64,000 nucleotides of DNA from Pseudonocardiales bacterium (GCA_019241525.1 JAFAWY010000016.1:1-64000), one strand, 5' to 3'. Positions 33,820 to 43,328 are shown, counted from the stretch's first letter. Notes: generated from the sequence alone by a model not told the origin. Numbers and translations: made by a program.

Positions 33820-33915
33820 GGAGGCGTATGGGCGCCTGGTGGCCCCCGCGGTCTTCAAAACCGACGTGGTCGAGCAACTCGACCAGGCGGGTTCGATTCC
33901 CGTCCGCCTCCGCCA
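33820..33915 (+). tRNA. selC: tRNA-Sec (anticodon UCA)
   Basis: 96 bases including the encoded CCA. The acceptor GGAGGCG pairs with CGCCTCC at 33905-33911, followed by discriminator G and CCA. The anticodon loop reads CTTCAAA with TCA at 33855-33857. A long variable arm (GTGGTCGAGCAACTCGACCA) and the T loop TTCGATT are present. The long variable arm, UCA anticodon and GG start are diagnostic of selenocysteine tRNA. It lies about 1.9 kb upstream of selA-selB on the same strand. Confidence 0.97.
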
Positions 33916-33972
33916 GTCCGCCACTCGGCGGCCAGTTCCCCCGTACCGGTGAGGCTGAGAGGCGCTGTTGCG

Positions 33973-35787
33973 ATGTCCCGAGTCCACGTCAGTCTGATTC
34001 AATCCGATTACGGTCTCAAACTGCACGGCAACTTTGAAGCAGTCATCAGGCAAGGCACGCAACTGTGGCACTGGTTCCGGGACAACTCTCGCAACGACTT
34101 CGGGCCATGGGTACGCGGAACATGCATTACCGGCGATCAGGACACCGTCATCGCGCCAGGTTGTCTCATCCAATCCGATTACTGCATCGGATTCCACGGC
34201 AACTTCGAAGTCGTCGTTCCCCTACAACTCGCCAACGGCACGATCGAACTGCGCCACTTCTACCGCGACAACAACGATCCCCACCTGCCCTGGATCCGCG
34301 GCACCCGCGTCACCGGCGACCGCGACAACGTCGCCGGCGCCGCCTGCCTCATCCAATCCGATTACCGCATCGGATCACACGGCAACTTCGAAGTCGTCGT
34401 TCCCCTACAACTCGCCAACGGCACGATCGAGCTCCGCCACTTCTACCGCGACAACAGCAACGTCCGGCAGCCCTGGACAAGGGCCCAATTGATCAGTCAA
34501 TCCTGCGCGGGATCCGGCAGCTTTATTCAATCGCATTTTGGCTCGGCAGGCCACGGCAACTTCGAAGTGATCGTCGATGAGCGTCGTGACGCGGTCACAC
34601 ACTACTGGCATCAGAATTTTCGCCTCGCGGAGTGGTGGATCCGCACCGACTGTTTCACCATGCTGCAGCCGTATCCACTGCTCGCCAAGCGCGCCCGGAA
34701 GATCGCTCAGTTGACCGGCGAGTTCGACCGTGAAGGATGGAACGGCACTGGAACGCCGAACTTTGCGCGCAACCGGACAGAGAGCAGGTTCGGCATCATC
34801 GGTACCGACCTCGGCAGCTCGTTCACCCACCTTGGGCGAACTTACTTCTTGTTCGGTGACACCTGGCGGGTGGGTCACCCTACGCCCAACGACGACCTCG
34901 ACTCCATTGCGTTTTCTACGGACAGGACAGCCGACGATGGCATTGGGCTAACATTTCTACCCAAGCCGCCACTGGTTCCCAGAATTCCGCAAGGAGGTTT
35001 CAACGTACCACTTGATGGGGTGAGTTGGAACGGCGACATGTATGTATTTTTCAGCACCGACGCCCGGAACGCCGGAATTTACGCGCTGATGGGAAGGTCG
35101 ATAATGGCCAGATCCGGCAACGGTCTTGACTTCACGCTGCTCTATGAAATTTCTCGCTATAAGTTCATCAACGTATCGACGTCGATTGTGGAAGCCCGTG
35201 ATCATGAGCTGCCGGGCACCGGACCACAACTTGTCGTCTTCGGCAGTGGCCGGTACCGCTCCAGCGATGTCTATCTTGCCGTCAAACCGGCGGCGAAACT
35301 CACCGAACCGGGCGGCTTCCTGTTCTACGCCGGCGGAACCAATCAACCACAGTGGAGCAACGACGAGGAAGCCGCAGTCCCCTTGATCGGAGCAGGGAGT
35401 GTCGGCGAGTTGTCAGTTCGGTGGAACCCGGCGTTGGGCGCGTGGATATGTCTGCACAATGCAGACTGGCCAGCCGACAGAGCATCCGTGGGCGGCATAG
35501 TCATGCACTGGGCTAAACATCCCTGGGGCCCTTGGTCCAAGGGTAACGTTCCCTTCGCGGTGAACGACGGGCTCGGGAAGTTCATGCACCTGCCAAATGT
35601 TGATCACACCCAGGAAGGTTTCGGTATCGACCGCAGCGCCGAGCTTGGCGGCATGTACGGGCCCTATCAAATTCCTCAATTTGCCCGGGAAACAAACGGC
35701 GGCGTACAAATCTATTTCACCATGTCGGCATGGAATCCCTACCAGGTGATGTTGATGACTGTTGAGATTCCCGCTCCACTGGAGTAA
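33973..35787 (+). CDS. Four-repeat (IQSDY...HGNFE) protein fused to a DUF4185 beta-propeller
   Basis: 604 residues from ATG 33973. Residues 4-240 are four repeats of about 61 residues, each starting LIQSDY-x4-HGNFEVVV and containing HFYRDN and PW-R; repeats 2 and 3 are nearly identical. From about 255 to the end is a DUF4185-like domain: GTPNFARNRTESRFGIIGTD, YFLFGDTWRVG, GGFNVPLDGVSWNGDMYVFF, GPYQIPQFARETNGGVQIYF and MSAWNPYQVMLM, a glycosidase-related propeller fold. No signal peptide is seen. The repeats resemble small lectin-type blades. It is inserted between tRNA-Sec and selA, is less GC-rich than its neighbours and has no evident link to selenium, suggesting transfer. A carbohydrate-binding or hydrolase role is inferred. 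Confidence 0.8.
   Translation: MSRVHVSLIQSDYGLKLHGNFEAVIRQGTQLWHWFRDNSRNDFGPWVRGTCITGDQDTVIAPGCLIQSDYCIGFHGNFEVVVPLQLANGTIELRHFYRDNNDPHLPWIRGTRVTGDRDNVAGAACLIQSDYRIGSHGNFEVVVPLQLANGTIELRHFYRDNSNVRQPWTRAQLISQSCAGSGSFIQSHFGSAGHGNFEVIVDERRDAVTHYWHQNFRLAEWWIRTDCFTMLQPYPLLAKRARKIAQLTGEFDREGWNGTGTPNFARNRTESRFGIIGTDLGSSFTHLGRTYFLFGDTWRVGHPTPNDDLDSIAFSTDRTADDGIGLTFLPKPPLVPRIPQGGFNVPLDGVSWNGDMYVFFSTDARNAGIYALMGRSIMARSGNGLDFTLLYEISRYKFINVSTSIVEARDHELPGTGPQLVVFGSGRYRSSDVYLAVKPAAKLTEPGGFLFYAGGTNQPQWSNDEEAAVPLIGAGSVGELSVRWNPALGAWICLHNADWPADRASVGGIVMHWAKHPWGPWSKGNVPFAVNDGLGKFMHLPNVDHTQEGFGIDRSAELGGMYGPYQIPQFARETNGGVQIYFTMSAWNPYQVMLMTVEIPAPLE
34165..34455 (+). repeat. 183-bp internal DNA repeat (two near-identical units)
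   Basis: CTCATCCAATCCGATTAC starts at 34165 and again at 34348, a 183-base (61-codon) step. The following stretch, including GGCAACTTCGAAGTCGTCG and CTCGCCAACGGCACGATCGA, is identical in both except a few bases, down to about 34455. The near identity at synonymous positions points to recent duplication or gene conversion inside the gene. Confidence 0.85.
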
Positions 35788-35853
35788 GTGTTACCTGCTC
35801 GGTCGCCAGCGTAAGATCTTGTGCTGGGCCATCCCACCAGCTGAGGAGTGAGT

Positions 35854-37152
35854 GTGCGGGCCATGGACGTCCGCCGGCAGGTCCCGCGCACTGATGCGGT
35901 GCTCGCGGATCCGGCTGTCGAAGCTGCCGCTCGGCGGCTGGGACGCCAGCAAGTGAAGCAGGCCGTGAGTGCGGCACAGCAGCGAGTACGCGAGGGCACC
36001 CTGGCGCCGGCCGAGATCGTGGCCGACGTGCTGGCCACCTTGCCGGACACCGCCACAAGCCTGCGCCCGGTGCTCAACGCCACCGGGGTGCTGCTGCACA
36101 CCAACCTTGGCCGGGCCCCGCTGTCTGCGGCCGCCAGTGAGGCGCTGGGTGCCGCAGCGGGGACCACCGACGTGGAGCTCGACCTGACCACCGGCGAGCG
36201 TGGCCGACGGGGGGCCGGAGCGCTGGCCGCACTCGCCGAAGCAGTACCCGCAGCCGGCGCGGTGCACGTGGTGAACAACGGCGCGGCCGCCCTGGTGCTT
36301 GCCGCCACCGCACTGGCGGCCGGCCGCGAAATCGTGCTCTGCCGCGGCGAGATGGTGGAGATCGGCGACGGCTTCCGCATCCCGGAACTGCTCGAATCCA
36401 CCGGTGCCCGGCTGCGCGAGGTGGGCACCACCAATCGGGTCACCCGGGATGACTACGCCGCCGCGATCGGACCGCAGACCGGGTTCGTGCTCAAAGTGCA
36501 TCCGTCGAATTTCCGCATCACCGGGTTCACCTCGTCGGTACCGATCAAAGAACTGACCGGGCTCGGCGTCCCGGTGATCGCCGATATCGGCTCGGGTTTG
36601 CTCGCACCGCATCCGGTGTTGCCCGAGGAGCCTGATGCCGCCACCACTCTGGCTCACGGCGCGGACCTGGTCACGGCCAGCGGGGACAAGCTGCTCGGCG
36701 GCCCGCAGGCCGGGCTGCTGCTAGGCACGGCAGAGTTGGTGACGGCGCTGCGCCGCCACCCGCTGGCCCGGGCACTGCGCGTGGACAAGCTCACCCTCGC
36801 CGCCCTGGAAGCCACCTTGCGCGGGCCGGCAACCCCCACTGCTCAGGCGCTGGCCGCCGACCCCGCCGCGCTGCACCGGCGCGCAGCGACGATCGCGACC
36901 GCGCTGGCTGCCTGCGGGATCGACGCCACCGCGGTGCCATCACGAGCGACCGTGGGTGGGGGCGGCGCGCCGGGTCTCACGCTGGACAGCGCCGCGGTCA
37001 GCCTGCCGCAGCGCTACGCGCCGCTGTTGCGCGCCGGCAAGCCCCCGGTGATCGGCCGGGTAGAGCGCGGCCGCTGCCTGCTCGACCTGCGAGCACTCCC
37101 CCCGGAGCAGGACGTTACCTTGCGCGATGCGGTGCAGGGATGCATGTCATAG
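35854..37152 (+). CDS. selA: L-seryl-tRNA(Sec) selenium transferase
   Basis: 432 residues from GTG 35854, chosen because GAGGAG at 35843-35848 is five bases upstream; ATG 35863 is the alternative. VLNATGVLLHTNLGRAPLS, VELDLTTGERGRRG, VHVVNNGAAALVLA, EIGDGFRIPELLESTGARL, REVGTTNRVTRDDY and VTASGDKLLGGPQAG follow in family order; the Lys of SGDKLLGG binds PLP. The enzyme turns seryl-tRNA-Sec into selenocysteyl-tRNA-Sec using selenophosphate. It overlaps selB by 13 bases. selD, which makes selenophosphate, is not in the window. Confidence 0.95.
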   Translation: MRAMDVRRQVPRTDAVLADPAVEAAARRLGRQQVKQAVSAAQQRVREGTLAPAEIVADVLATLPDTATSLRPVLNATGVLLHTNLGRAPLSAAASEALGAAAGTTDVELDLTTGERGRRGAGALAALAEAVPAAGAVHVVNNGAAALVLAATALAAGREIVLCRGEMVEIGDGFRIPELLESTGARLREVGTTNRVTRDDYAAAIGPQTGFVLKVHPSNFRITGFTSSVPIKELTGLGVPVIADIGSGLLAPHPVLPEEPDAATTLAHGADLVTASGDKLLGGPQAGLLLGTAELVTALRRHPLARALRVDKLTLAALEATLRGPATPTAQALAADPAALHRRAATIATALAACGIDATAVPSRATVGGGGAPGLTLDSAAVSLPQRYAPLLRAGKPPVIGRVERGRCLLDLRALPPEQDVTLRDAVQGCMS

Positions 37153-38972
37153 CCACTGCGGGTCATGTCGACCATGGCAAATCCACACTGGTCCGTGCGC
37201 TGACCGGGATGGAACCTGACCGGTGGGCGGAAGAACGGCGCCGGGGTATGACCATCGACCTGGGGTTCGCCTGGACGACCCTGCCTGCGGGACCGACGGT
37301 GGCGTTCGTCGACGTTCCCGGGCACGAGCGGTTCGTGCCGAACATGCTCGCCGGCATCGGCCCGGTCCCGGCCGTGCTGTTCGTGGTCGCGGCAGACGAG
37401 GGATGGATGCCACAGTCGGCAGAACACCTGGAGGCACTGCACGCGCTCGGCGTCCGGCATGGCCTGCTTGCGGTGACCCGCAGTGATCTGCTGGATCCGG
37501 AACTGGCTCGCGATGAGGCGCTGGAGCATCTGGCGGAGTCGACGCTGGGTCGCATCCCCGCGGTGTGTGTCTCTGGCACCACCGGGGCCGGCCTGGACGG
37601 GTTGCGCGCCGCATTGGGCGAGCTGGTCGCCAGCCTGCCTGCGCCGGACGTCAACGCCGACGTCCGGCTGTGGGCCGATCGGGCATTCACCATCCGCGGC
37701 GCGGGCACTGTGGTCACCGGCACCCTGGCTGCCGGCACGCTACATGTCGGCGACGAGCTGGAACTGGCCCCCGGGGGCCGGCGGGTAGTCGTGCGCGGGC
37801 TGCAGTCGCTGGGTGCACCCGCCGACCCGGTCACGGCGGTCGCCCGGGTGGCGGTAAACCTGCGCGGGGTGCCCCGCGAGTCCGCACACCGTGGCGCCGC
37901 TCTGCTCACCCCCGGAACGTTCCTTCTCACTCGCACACTCGACGTCCGTCTATCCCCCTCGTCCCTGCCCGCCACATCACGACACGGAGACATACCGGGG
38001 TTCTCAGGACCCGTTTCACCGCGAAATGTCTCCCTGTCGGGGAAACGGGCGGCGGCGGTCATGGTGCTGCATGTGGGCACCGCGGCGGTGCCCGCGCGGA
38101 TCCGGCCGCTCGGGGCAGATACCGCGCGGCTGACCTTGGCACAGCCACTGCCGCTGCGGATCGGGGACCGCGCGCTGCTTCGCGATCCCGGTACCCGGCG
38201 GATCCCAGCCGGGATCACCGTGCTGGACGTGCGCCCGCCAGTACTGCGCCGCCGCGGGGCGGCAGCGACCCGCGCAGCTGAGCTGTCCGCGATGGACGGA
38301 AGGCCGGACGGGATCGCCGAACTCCGTCGCCGCGGGCTGGTCCGGCGTGACGAGTTGGTTGCGATGGGTGCGTCCGAGCCGGCTGGGGTGCCGCAAGGGG
38401 CTGGTTGGCTGGTCGATCCGCCCGTGCTCGAGCAGCGCGCCCGCACGCTGGTCGACGCGGTGGCCGCCCACGCGGCCGCCAATCCGCTGGAACCGGGAAT
38501 GCCGTTGGAAACCGCCCGGCAGCTCACCGGAATGCCCGACGTGCGGCTGGTCGATCTGCTCCTGGGCCAGCAGCTATCGGTCATCGACGGGCGGGTGCAC
38601 GTCGTCGGATCGGCCAGGGGATTGCCTGACGAGGTGCGCGACGCCGTCTCCGAACTTCGCAAAGAACTCGCGCAACGGCCCTTCGCTGCACCGGAAGCGC
38701 GGCGCCTCGCCGAGCTGGGGCTGGGCCCCAAGCAGCTCGCCGCCGCTGTCCGCGCCGGCGAGCTACTGAAGATTGCCGACGGGATCTACCTGGCTCCCGG
38801 CGCGGACGCTGACGCCCTGACCCGGCTGCGCGACTTGCCCATCCCGTTCACACTCAGCCAGGCGCGGCAGGCCCTGGACACCACCCGCCGCGTCGCCGTT
38901 CCGATCATGGAATTACTGGCCCGCCGGGGGATGAGCCGCCAGCGTCCCGACGGCACCCACGAACTCATCTGA
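37140..38972 (+). CDS. selB: Selenocysteine-specific elongation factor
   Basis: 610 residues. The GTPase motifs are IATAGHVDHGKSTL (G1), MTIDLGF (G2), DVPGHERF (G3) and the G4 region TRSD. After domains 2-3 come the winged-helix repeats that bind the SECIS hairpin, ending RQALDTTRRVAVPIMELLARRGM. Around residues 277-305 it carries an extra, Ser/Pro/Gly-rich segment (SSLPATSRHGDIPGFSGPVS and PRNVSLSGK), encoded by the copy-B palindromic repeat and disturbing the start of domain 3. The frame is kept. SelB delivers selenocysteyl-tRNA to UGA codons. ATG 37140 lies inside the end of selA, so the two are coupled. Confidence 0.95.
   Translation: MHVIATAGHVDHGKSTLVRALTGMEPDRWAEERRRGMTIDLGFAWTTLPAGPTVAFVDVPGHERFVPNMLAGIGPVPAVLFVVAADEGWMPQSAEHLEALHALGVRHGLLAVTRSDLLDPELARDEALEHLAESTLGRIPAVCVSGTTGAGLDGLRAALGELVASLPAPDVNADVRLWADRAFTIRGAGTVVTGTLAAGTLHVGDELELAPGGRRVVVRGLQSLGAPADPVTAVARVAVNLRGVPRESAHRGAALLTPGTFLLTRTLDVRLSPSSLPATSRHGDIPGFSGPVSPRNVSLSGKRAAAVMVLHVGTAAVPARIRPLGADTARLTLAQPLPLRIGDRALLRDPGTRRIPAGITVLDVRPPVLRRRGAAATRAAELSAMDGRPDGIAELRRRGLVRRDELVAMGASEPAGVPQGAGWLVDPPVLEQRARTLVDAVAAHAAANPLEPGMPLETARQLTGMPDVRLVDLLLGQQLSVIDGRVHVVGSARGLPDEVRDAVSELRKELAQRPFAAPEARRLAELGLGPKQLAAAVRAGELLKIADGIYLAPGADADALTRLRDLPIPFTLSQARQALDTTRRVAVPIMELLARRGMSRQRPDGTHELI
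37986..38045. repeat. 60-bp palindromic repeat element, copy B, inside selB
   Basis: GGAGACAT (37986-37993) and ATGTCTCC (38026-38033) form a perfect 8-bp outer stem; the tail CTGTCGGGGAAAC follows. It matches copy A (27637-27696) block by block. In selB it adds about 20 codons without a stop, in the reading frame that gives RHGDIPGFSGPVSPRNVSLS. Confidence 0.75.
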
Positions 38973-39153
38973 CCCCAACACGGCATCCCCGCTGTGGCGC
39001 GCAGTGCAACGACAGTTCGATGCTGCGCGCGTCGCACAGTGCGGGTACCGGCAACACGCCGGAGATCCCGAGCGCGGGTGACGTCAGCCTGCAGGGAATC
39101 GACCTACCTGTGCCCGGCGCAGCTAAACCTGGTGACGACCAGACCGAGCCCGC

Positions 39154-40299
39154 TCAGCGGCTGATCACCGTTGTGAAAGCTGGATCGCGATCACTTAGCT
39201 GCGCGAGCAGCTCGGCGATCTCGTAGGTGTTCAGCGCCGCGCCCTTGCGCAAGTTGTCTCCGCAGACGAAGAAGTCCAGGGTGTTGGTGAAGTCCAGGGC
39301 CTGGCGAATCCGGCCGACGTAGGTTGGGTCAGTGCCGACGACAGCAGCCGGAGTCGGCCATTTCCCTGCGTCTGGATCATCAGTCAGCACGATGGTCGAT
39401 TGGCCAGCGAGCACCTCGCGGGCCTGTTCAACAGTGATCGGACGGGCGAACACCGCATGCACGGCGAGCGCGTGGGTGGTGACCACCGGAACCCGCACGC
39501 AGGTGGCGGATACCTTCAGGCCCGGGATGCCGAGGATCTTGCGGGACTCGTTGCGGACCTTGAGCTCCTCGGAGCTCCAGCCATCAGCCTTCAGCGAGCC
39601 GGCCCACGGCACCACGTTCATCGCCAGCGGCGCGGGGAACGGTGACCGCTCGGGCAGCCCCGCGGCGGTCAACGCCTCAGTGACGTCGCCGGCGCGCAGC
39701 CCGACGCTTTTGCCGGCCACCGCAGCCAACTCGGCGTAGAGCCGGTCCACCCCAGCACGCCCCGCCCCTGAGGCGGCCTGGTAGCTGGCGACCACGAGTT
39801 CGGTGAGAACGAACTGGTGGTGCAACGCGCCCACCGCGGTCATCATCGACAGGGTCGTGCAGTTGGGATTGGAGATGATCCCCTTTGGCCGATGAGCCAG
39901 CGCTGCGGCGTTGACTTCTGGGACGACCAGTGGCACGTCCGGGTCCATCCGGAAGGCACCGGAATTGTCCACCACGATGGCACCGCGCTGCACCGCGATC
40001 GGGGCCCATCGCTGCGAGATCTCGTCGGGGACGTCGAACATCGCGATGTCGACGCCCTCAAACGCTTCGGGAGTCAGTTCGGTGACGACGTGCGGCAAGC
40101 GGCGCACCGGGATCTGCTTGCCCGCTGAGCGAGCCGAGGCGATCAGCCGGATCTCGCCCCACGGCACCGAAGGCCGCGAGTTGATGATGTCGATCATGAC
40201 GGTGCCCACGGCACCGGTGGCACCGACGACCGCAAGCGTGGGTCCAGCTGATCCCTGCGCGACACCCGCGCCCGGGCGCTGCGGGGTACCCGGGCTCAT
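39154..40299 (-). CDS. asd: Aspartate-semialdehyde dehydrogenase
   Basis: 381 residues; start ATG 40299 overlaps the aspartokinase stop by 4 bases. The NADP-binding start [36 protein letters not shown], the catalytic-Cys block [12 protein letters not shown] and [20 protein letters not shown] are all present. It reduces aspartyl phosphate to the semialdehyde, the branch point to lysine/diaminopimelate, threonine and methionine. About 20 extra N-terminal residues before TLAVVG may be untranslated if a later start is used. The ask-asd order is the usual actinobacterial operon. Confidence 0.95.
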   Translation of the reverse strand: MSPGTPQRPGAGVAQGSAGPTLAVVGATGAVGTVMIDIINSRPSVPWGEIRLIASARSAGKQIPVRRLPHVVTELTPEAFEGVDIAMFDVPDEISQRWAPIAVQRGAIVVDNSGAFRMDPDVPLVVPEVNAAALAHRPKGIISNPNCTTLSMMTAVGALHHQFVLTELVVASYQAASGAGRAGVDRLYAELAAVAGKSVGLRAGDVTEALTAAGLPERSPFPAPLAMNVVPWAGSLKADGWSSEELKVRNESRKILGIPGLKVSATCVRVPVVTTHALAVHAVFARPITVEQAREVLAGQSTIVLTDDPDAGKWPTPAAVVGTDPTYVGRIRQALDFTNTLDFFVCGDNLRKGAALNTYEIAELLAQLSDRDPAFTTVISR

Positions 40300-41561
40300 C
40301 GTCCGGATCCGGCGTAGACGATGGCCGGCTCGTCTCCGCCCAGGTCGAACGCGTCGTGGATGGCGCGCACTGCGTCATCCAGCTGGTTGTCCCGGACCAG
40401 TACGGATATCCGGATCTCGGAGGTGTTGATGGTCTCGATGTTCACCCCCGCCTGAGCCAGTGCCTCGCAGAATTTTGCGGTGACCCCCGGGTGAGAGCGC
40501 ATCCCAGCGCCGATCAGCGACACCTTGCCGACGTGGTTGTCACAGAGCACGTCCTGGAACCCGATCTCTGACTGCATTTCCCGTAGCGCCTTGACCGCAA
40601 ACGGCGCGTCGAGCTTGGGCAGGGTGAACGTCACGTCGGTGCGACGGGTGTCACCGTGCGAGATGTTCTGCAACACCATGTCGATGTTGAGCTCGGCGTC
40701 AGCAATGACGCGGAAGATATGAGCCGCCTTGCCGAGCTCGTCGGGCACCCCAATGACGGTGATCTTCGACTCGGACCGGTCATGCGCGACACCGGTCAGC
40801 ATGGCCTGTTCCATGGTGCGATCCTCCACTGATCCCGTCACCATGGTGCCCCGATTGCGAGTGAACGACGAGCGGACGTGCACCGCAACCAAATTGCGCC
40901 GGGCGTATTCGACGCAGCGCAACATCAACACCCGGGCCCCGCAGGCTGCCATTTCCAGCATCTCTTCATAGGTGATGGTGGACAGCTTGCGGGCATTGGG
41001 CACGATCCGCGGATCGGCCGAATACACCCCGTCCACATCGGTGAAGATCTCGCAGACGTCCGCCTTGAGCGCTGCGGCCAACGCCACTGCGGTGACGTCG
41101 GAGCCGCCGCGCCCCAGAGTGGTGACATCTTTCGTGTCTTGGGCCACTCCCTGGAATCCGGCCACCAGCGCGACCGCGCCCTGGTCCAGGGCCCGGCGCA
41201 CCCTGCTCGGCGTCACGTCGATGATGCGCGCCCGGCCGTGCGCTGCGGTGGTGATCACTCCCGCCTGCGAACCCGTGAACGAGCGGGCATCGACCCCATG
41301 ATCGTGCACCGCCATCGCAACCAGTGCATTGGAGATCCGCTCTCCCGCGGTCAGCAGCATGTCCAGCTCTCGCTGGTGTGGTTGCGACGACACCTCACTG
41401 GCAAGATCGAGCAGCTCATCGGAGGTGTCACCCATCGCGGACACCACTACAACGACCTCATTGCCACAGTTTCGGGTCTCGACGATCCGTTCGGCTACCC
41501 TCTTGATTCGCTCGGCGCCGTCCACTGACGAGCCGCCGTACTTCTGGACGACGAGCGCCAC
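40296..41561 (-). CDS. ask: Aspartate kinase
   Basis: 421 residues from GTG 41561, fixed by GGGAGG five bases upstream; the open frame further up has no site. [18 protein letters not shown] is the kinase start, and [30 protein letters not shown] and [16 protein letters not shown] are the ATP/aspartate blocks. Two ACT domains follow from about 265 ([20 protein letters not shown] and [22 protein letters not shown]), the usual site for Lys/Thr feedback. As in corynebacteria and mycobacteria, an internal start could yield a separate ACT-only subunit. It is translationally coupled to asd. Confidence 0.95.
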   Translation of the reverse strand: MALVVQKYGGSSVDGAERIKRVAERIVETRNCGNEVVVVVSAMGDTSDELLDLASEVSSQPHQRELDMLLTAGERISNALVAMAVHDHGVDARSFTGSQAGVITTAAHGRARIIDVTPSRVRRALDQGAVALVAGFQGVAQDTKDVTTLGRGGSDVTAVALAAALKADVCEIFTDVDGVYSADPRIVPNARKLSTITYEEMLEMAACGARVLMLRCVEYARRNLVAVHVRSSFTRNRGTMVTGSVEDRTMEQAMLTGVAHDRSESKITVIGVPDELGKAAHIFRVIADAELNIDMVLQNISHGDTRRTDVTFTLPKLDAPFAVKALREMQSEIGFQDVLCDNHVGKVSLIGAGMRSHPGVTAKFCEALAQAGVNIETINTSEIRISVLVRDNQLDDAVRAIHDAFDLGGDEPAIVYAGSGR

Positions 41562-41889
41562 CCGAACCTCCCGTCTGGCGACACCAGAATAAGCCGTGCT
41601 GCTGGTGGGCACCGGACGTGCCCTGCCAGCTCCCAACGCTGATCAGTCCCGAGTCCCGAGCCCAACAGTGAAGGCATTCAAATCCCTCTGGCTCGTCATC
41701 TCGGTGATTTGCTAACCCGGTCATGCAGACGCCGATGATCCGCTGACGCCGCTCAGCGGCCGTCTAAAGAAGGGCGCCCGCTTGATGGGGACTTGACAGC
41801 AGTACGATGCTCCTCTCCGTGACCGGAGGCTTATGATTATTCACGCACAGTAAGGTTCGCCGACGCTCTGATGGATGGAAGTGGGCACC
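41562..41889. other. Intergenic region upstream of ask (divergent)
   Basis: 328 bases with no convincing gene. It holds a 7-bp hairpin (CCGCTGA / TCAGCGG near 41740-41760) and a TTGACA at about 41795 pointing to the right, plausibly a promoter for the next gene. No riboswitch pattern was recognised. Confidence 0.45.
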
Positions 41890-42546
41890 ATGAGTGGTCT
41901 GTTTGACGCGGCGCGCAAGGGACGGATGCTGGTCATCGCCGTCGGGGTGGTGCTGGCAGCCGGACTCGGCACATCCGCAGCGATCTGGGGACCTGAATTG
42001 GTCGCTTCAGGTCAACCTGCCAAGACAGCGAATACGGCGAGTACCACCGACAAGTCGTCGAATACCGCAGCCCAGGCTCTCCCCGCAGGCTTCAGCCAGT
42101 TCCGGAGTGATCAAGGGGGCTTCGAGCTGGCCTACCCGTCCAACTGGACCAAGCTGACCCCGAAGGACCCGCAGGTTCTCCTGCTGCTCGCGCAGGGCAC
42201 GCAGGATTCCGTGCTCGTCAGGGCTAGCGAGCTGCAAGAACCAGTCGGACCCCAGCAGATGGCCGCCGCCCGGCAGGTAACGGACAAGCTGGTGACGTCT
42301 AACAAGACGGTTCAAATGATTACCGAGCCAAAGCAGATCAACCTGGGTGGTTTGCCCGGTTTCTTCTACTTCTATTCTTTCAAGGACGCCACCAGCGGGC
42401 AGGAAGGCGCGCATTCGCACTTCTTCCTGTTCAACGGCAAAACGATGATCAGCATGGTCTTCCAGACCCTGCCCCGGGAGCGGTTCGCTTCCACCGCCCC
42501 GACCTTCGACAAGATCGCAGGATCGTTCCACGCCCTGAAGAAGTAG
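41890..42546 (+). CDS. Membrane-anchored extracellular PsbP-like protein
   Basis: 218 residues from ATG 41890 (41875 also possible). A short cytoplasmic head is followed by one membrane segment at about 13-36 (MLVIAVGVVLAAGLGTSAAIW) and an Ala/Thr/Ser linker. Then comes a compact domain with GGFELAYPSNWTKLTPKDP, LLLLAQGTQDSVLVRASEL, GGLPGFFYFYSFKD and TMISMVFQTLPRERF, ending FDKIAGSFHAL. The F-x-L-x-Y-P-x-x-W start and the closing 'F-x-x-I-x-x-S-F' match the Mog1/PsbP/DUF1795 fold seen in many actinobacterial lipoproteins. Function unknown; extracytoplasmic. It converges on the maleylpyruvate isomerase gene through a perfect hairpin. Confidence 0.75.
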   Translation: MSGLFDAARKGRMLVIAVGVVLAAGLGTSAAIWGPELVASGQPAKTANTASTTDKSSNTAAQALPAGFSQFRSDQGGFELAYPSNWTKLTPKDPQVLLLLAQGTQDSVLVRASELQEPVGPQQMAAARQVTDKLVTSNKTVQMITEPKQINLGGLPGFFYFYSFKDATSGQEGAHSHFFLFNGKTMISMVFQTLPRERFASTAPTFDKIAGSFHALKK

Positions 42547-42579
42547 GCGTCCGGCCCGTCACGGCCATGGGCATCACTG

Positions 42580-42622
42580 CTGTCGCCGAGTTTCGATATG
42601 CGCAAACCGAGCTCGGCGACAG
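42580..42622. terminator. Bidirectional hairpin between convergent genes
   Basis: CTGTCGCCGAG (42580-42590) and CTCGGCGACAG (42612-42622) form a perfect 11-bp stem with a 21-base loop, midway between the two convergent stops (42546 and 42630). The stem sequence is shared with the hairpin at 53680-53720. Confidence 0.7.
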
Positions 42623-42629
42623 GGCGGTG

Positions 42630-43328
42630 TCACAGCCAGGATGGGAGGCTCGGCAATCCGGCAGGTGCGGATAGCTGGTCGCCAGTGCAGCGACCGGTCA
42701 GCCAACCGGCCAGCTGCTGCACCGACCCGGAGACCAGCACCGGCACGGTTTCCTCCGGGCCGAAAGACACCGGCTCGAAGTCCGGGCTGTGCAGTTCGAT
42801 GCGACTGGCCACTCGGGTGTGCATCGAGGCGGCAATATCTCGTACCAGCATGGTCGCAATGTCCTGAGGCATCGCGTCGATCTCCACGCCGGCGCCGAGG
42901 TCCACCAGATGAAGCCATAACTCACGCACCCGCGCCCAGGGAATCCACGAGGCGCGCACCGGGCCATGCCTGGTGCCGACCGTGACGGCCCACTGATCCG
43001 CTGACAGCTGCTGCGCAGTCGCGGCGAACGCGGCTGCGGTGTGCCGGACATCGTCGAGCTGCTCGCGATGCGGTCGCGCCGCACCGGCCTCGATGTCGGC
43101 CTCGCGGGCCGCAACCGACGGATACATCGGGGTCTCGACCCCGGTCCGGGCCCAGGTGAACAGCCGGCACAGAGCTTCGGCGTTGCGAGCCACGTGGGTA
43201 ACCACGTGACCTCGGGTCCAGCCGGGCAACCGGGAGGGCCCGCTGAGGTCGTCCAGCTCCATGACGGTCTGTTCAAACCGCGCCTGGCCGTCGGCGACCC
43301 AGGACAGTTCCCTATCCGGCCTGCTCAC
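42630..43328 (-). CDS. Mycothiol-dependent maleylpyruvate isomerase family protein (DinB-like)
   Basis: 232 residues. LPGWTRGHVVTHVARNAEAL holds the first metal His, and ARVRELWLHLVDLGAG holds the Glu and second His (E-x3-H), so the zinc triad of MDMPI is intact. The C-terminal part (VPVLVSGSVQQLAGWLTGRCTGDQL) is the SCP2-like tail typical of the family. Members use mycothiol, the actinobacterial thiol, for isomerase or transfer reactions. The actual substrate is unknown because no gentisate pathway gene is near. The stop of purB's neighbour lies only 11 bases away on the same strand, so it may be co-transcribed with purB. Confidence 0.87.
   Translation of the reverse strand: MSRPDRELSWVADGQARFEQTVMELDDLSGPSRLPGWTRGHVVTHVARNAEALCRLFTWARTGVETPMYPSVAAREADIEAGAARPHREQLDDVRHTAAAFAATAQQLSADQWAVTVGTRHGPVRASWIPWARVRELWLHLVDLGAGVEIDAMPQDIATMLVRDIAASMHTRVASRIELHSPDFEPVSFGPEETVPVLVSGSVQQLAGWLTGRCTGDQLSAPAGLPSLPSWL

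Noticed and set aside
41562-41889. Lysine riboswitch upstream of ask
   Set aside because: No lysine-aptamer pattern was seen, and the short hairpin lacks the conserved loops; the ask start has an ordinary ribosome site.
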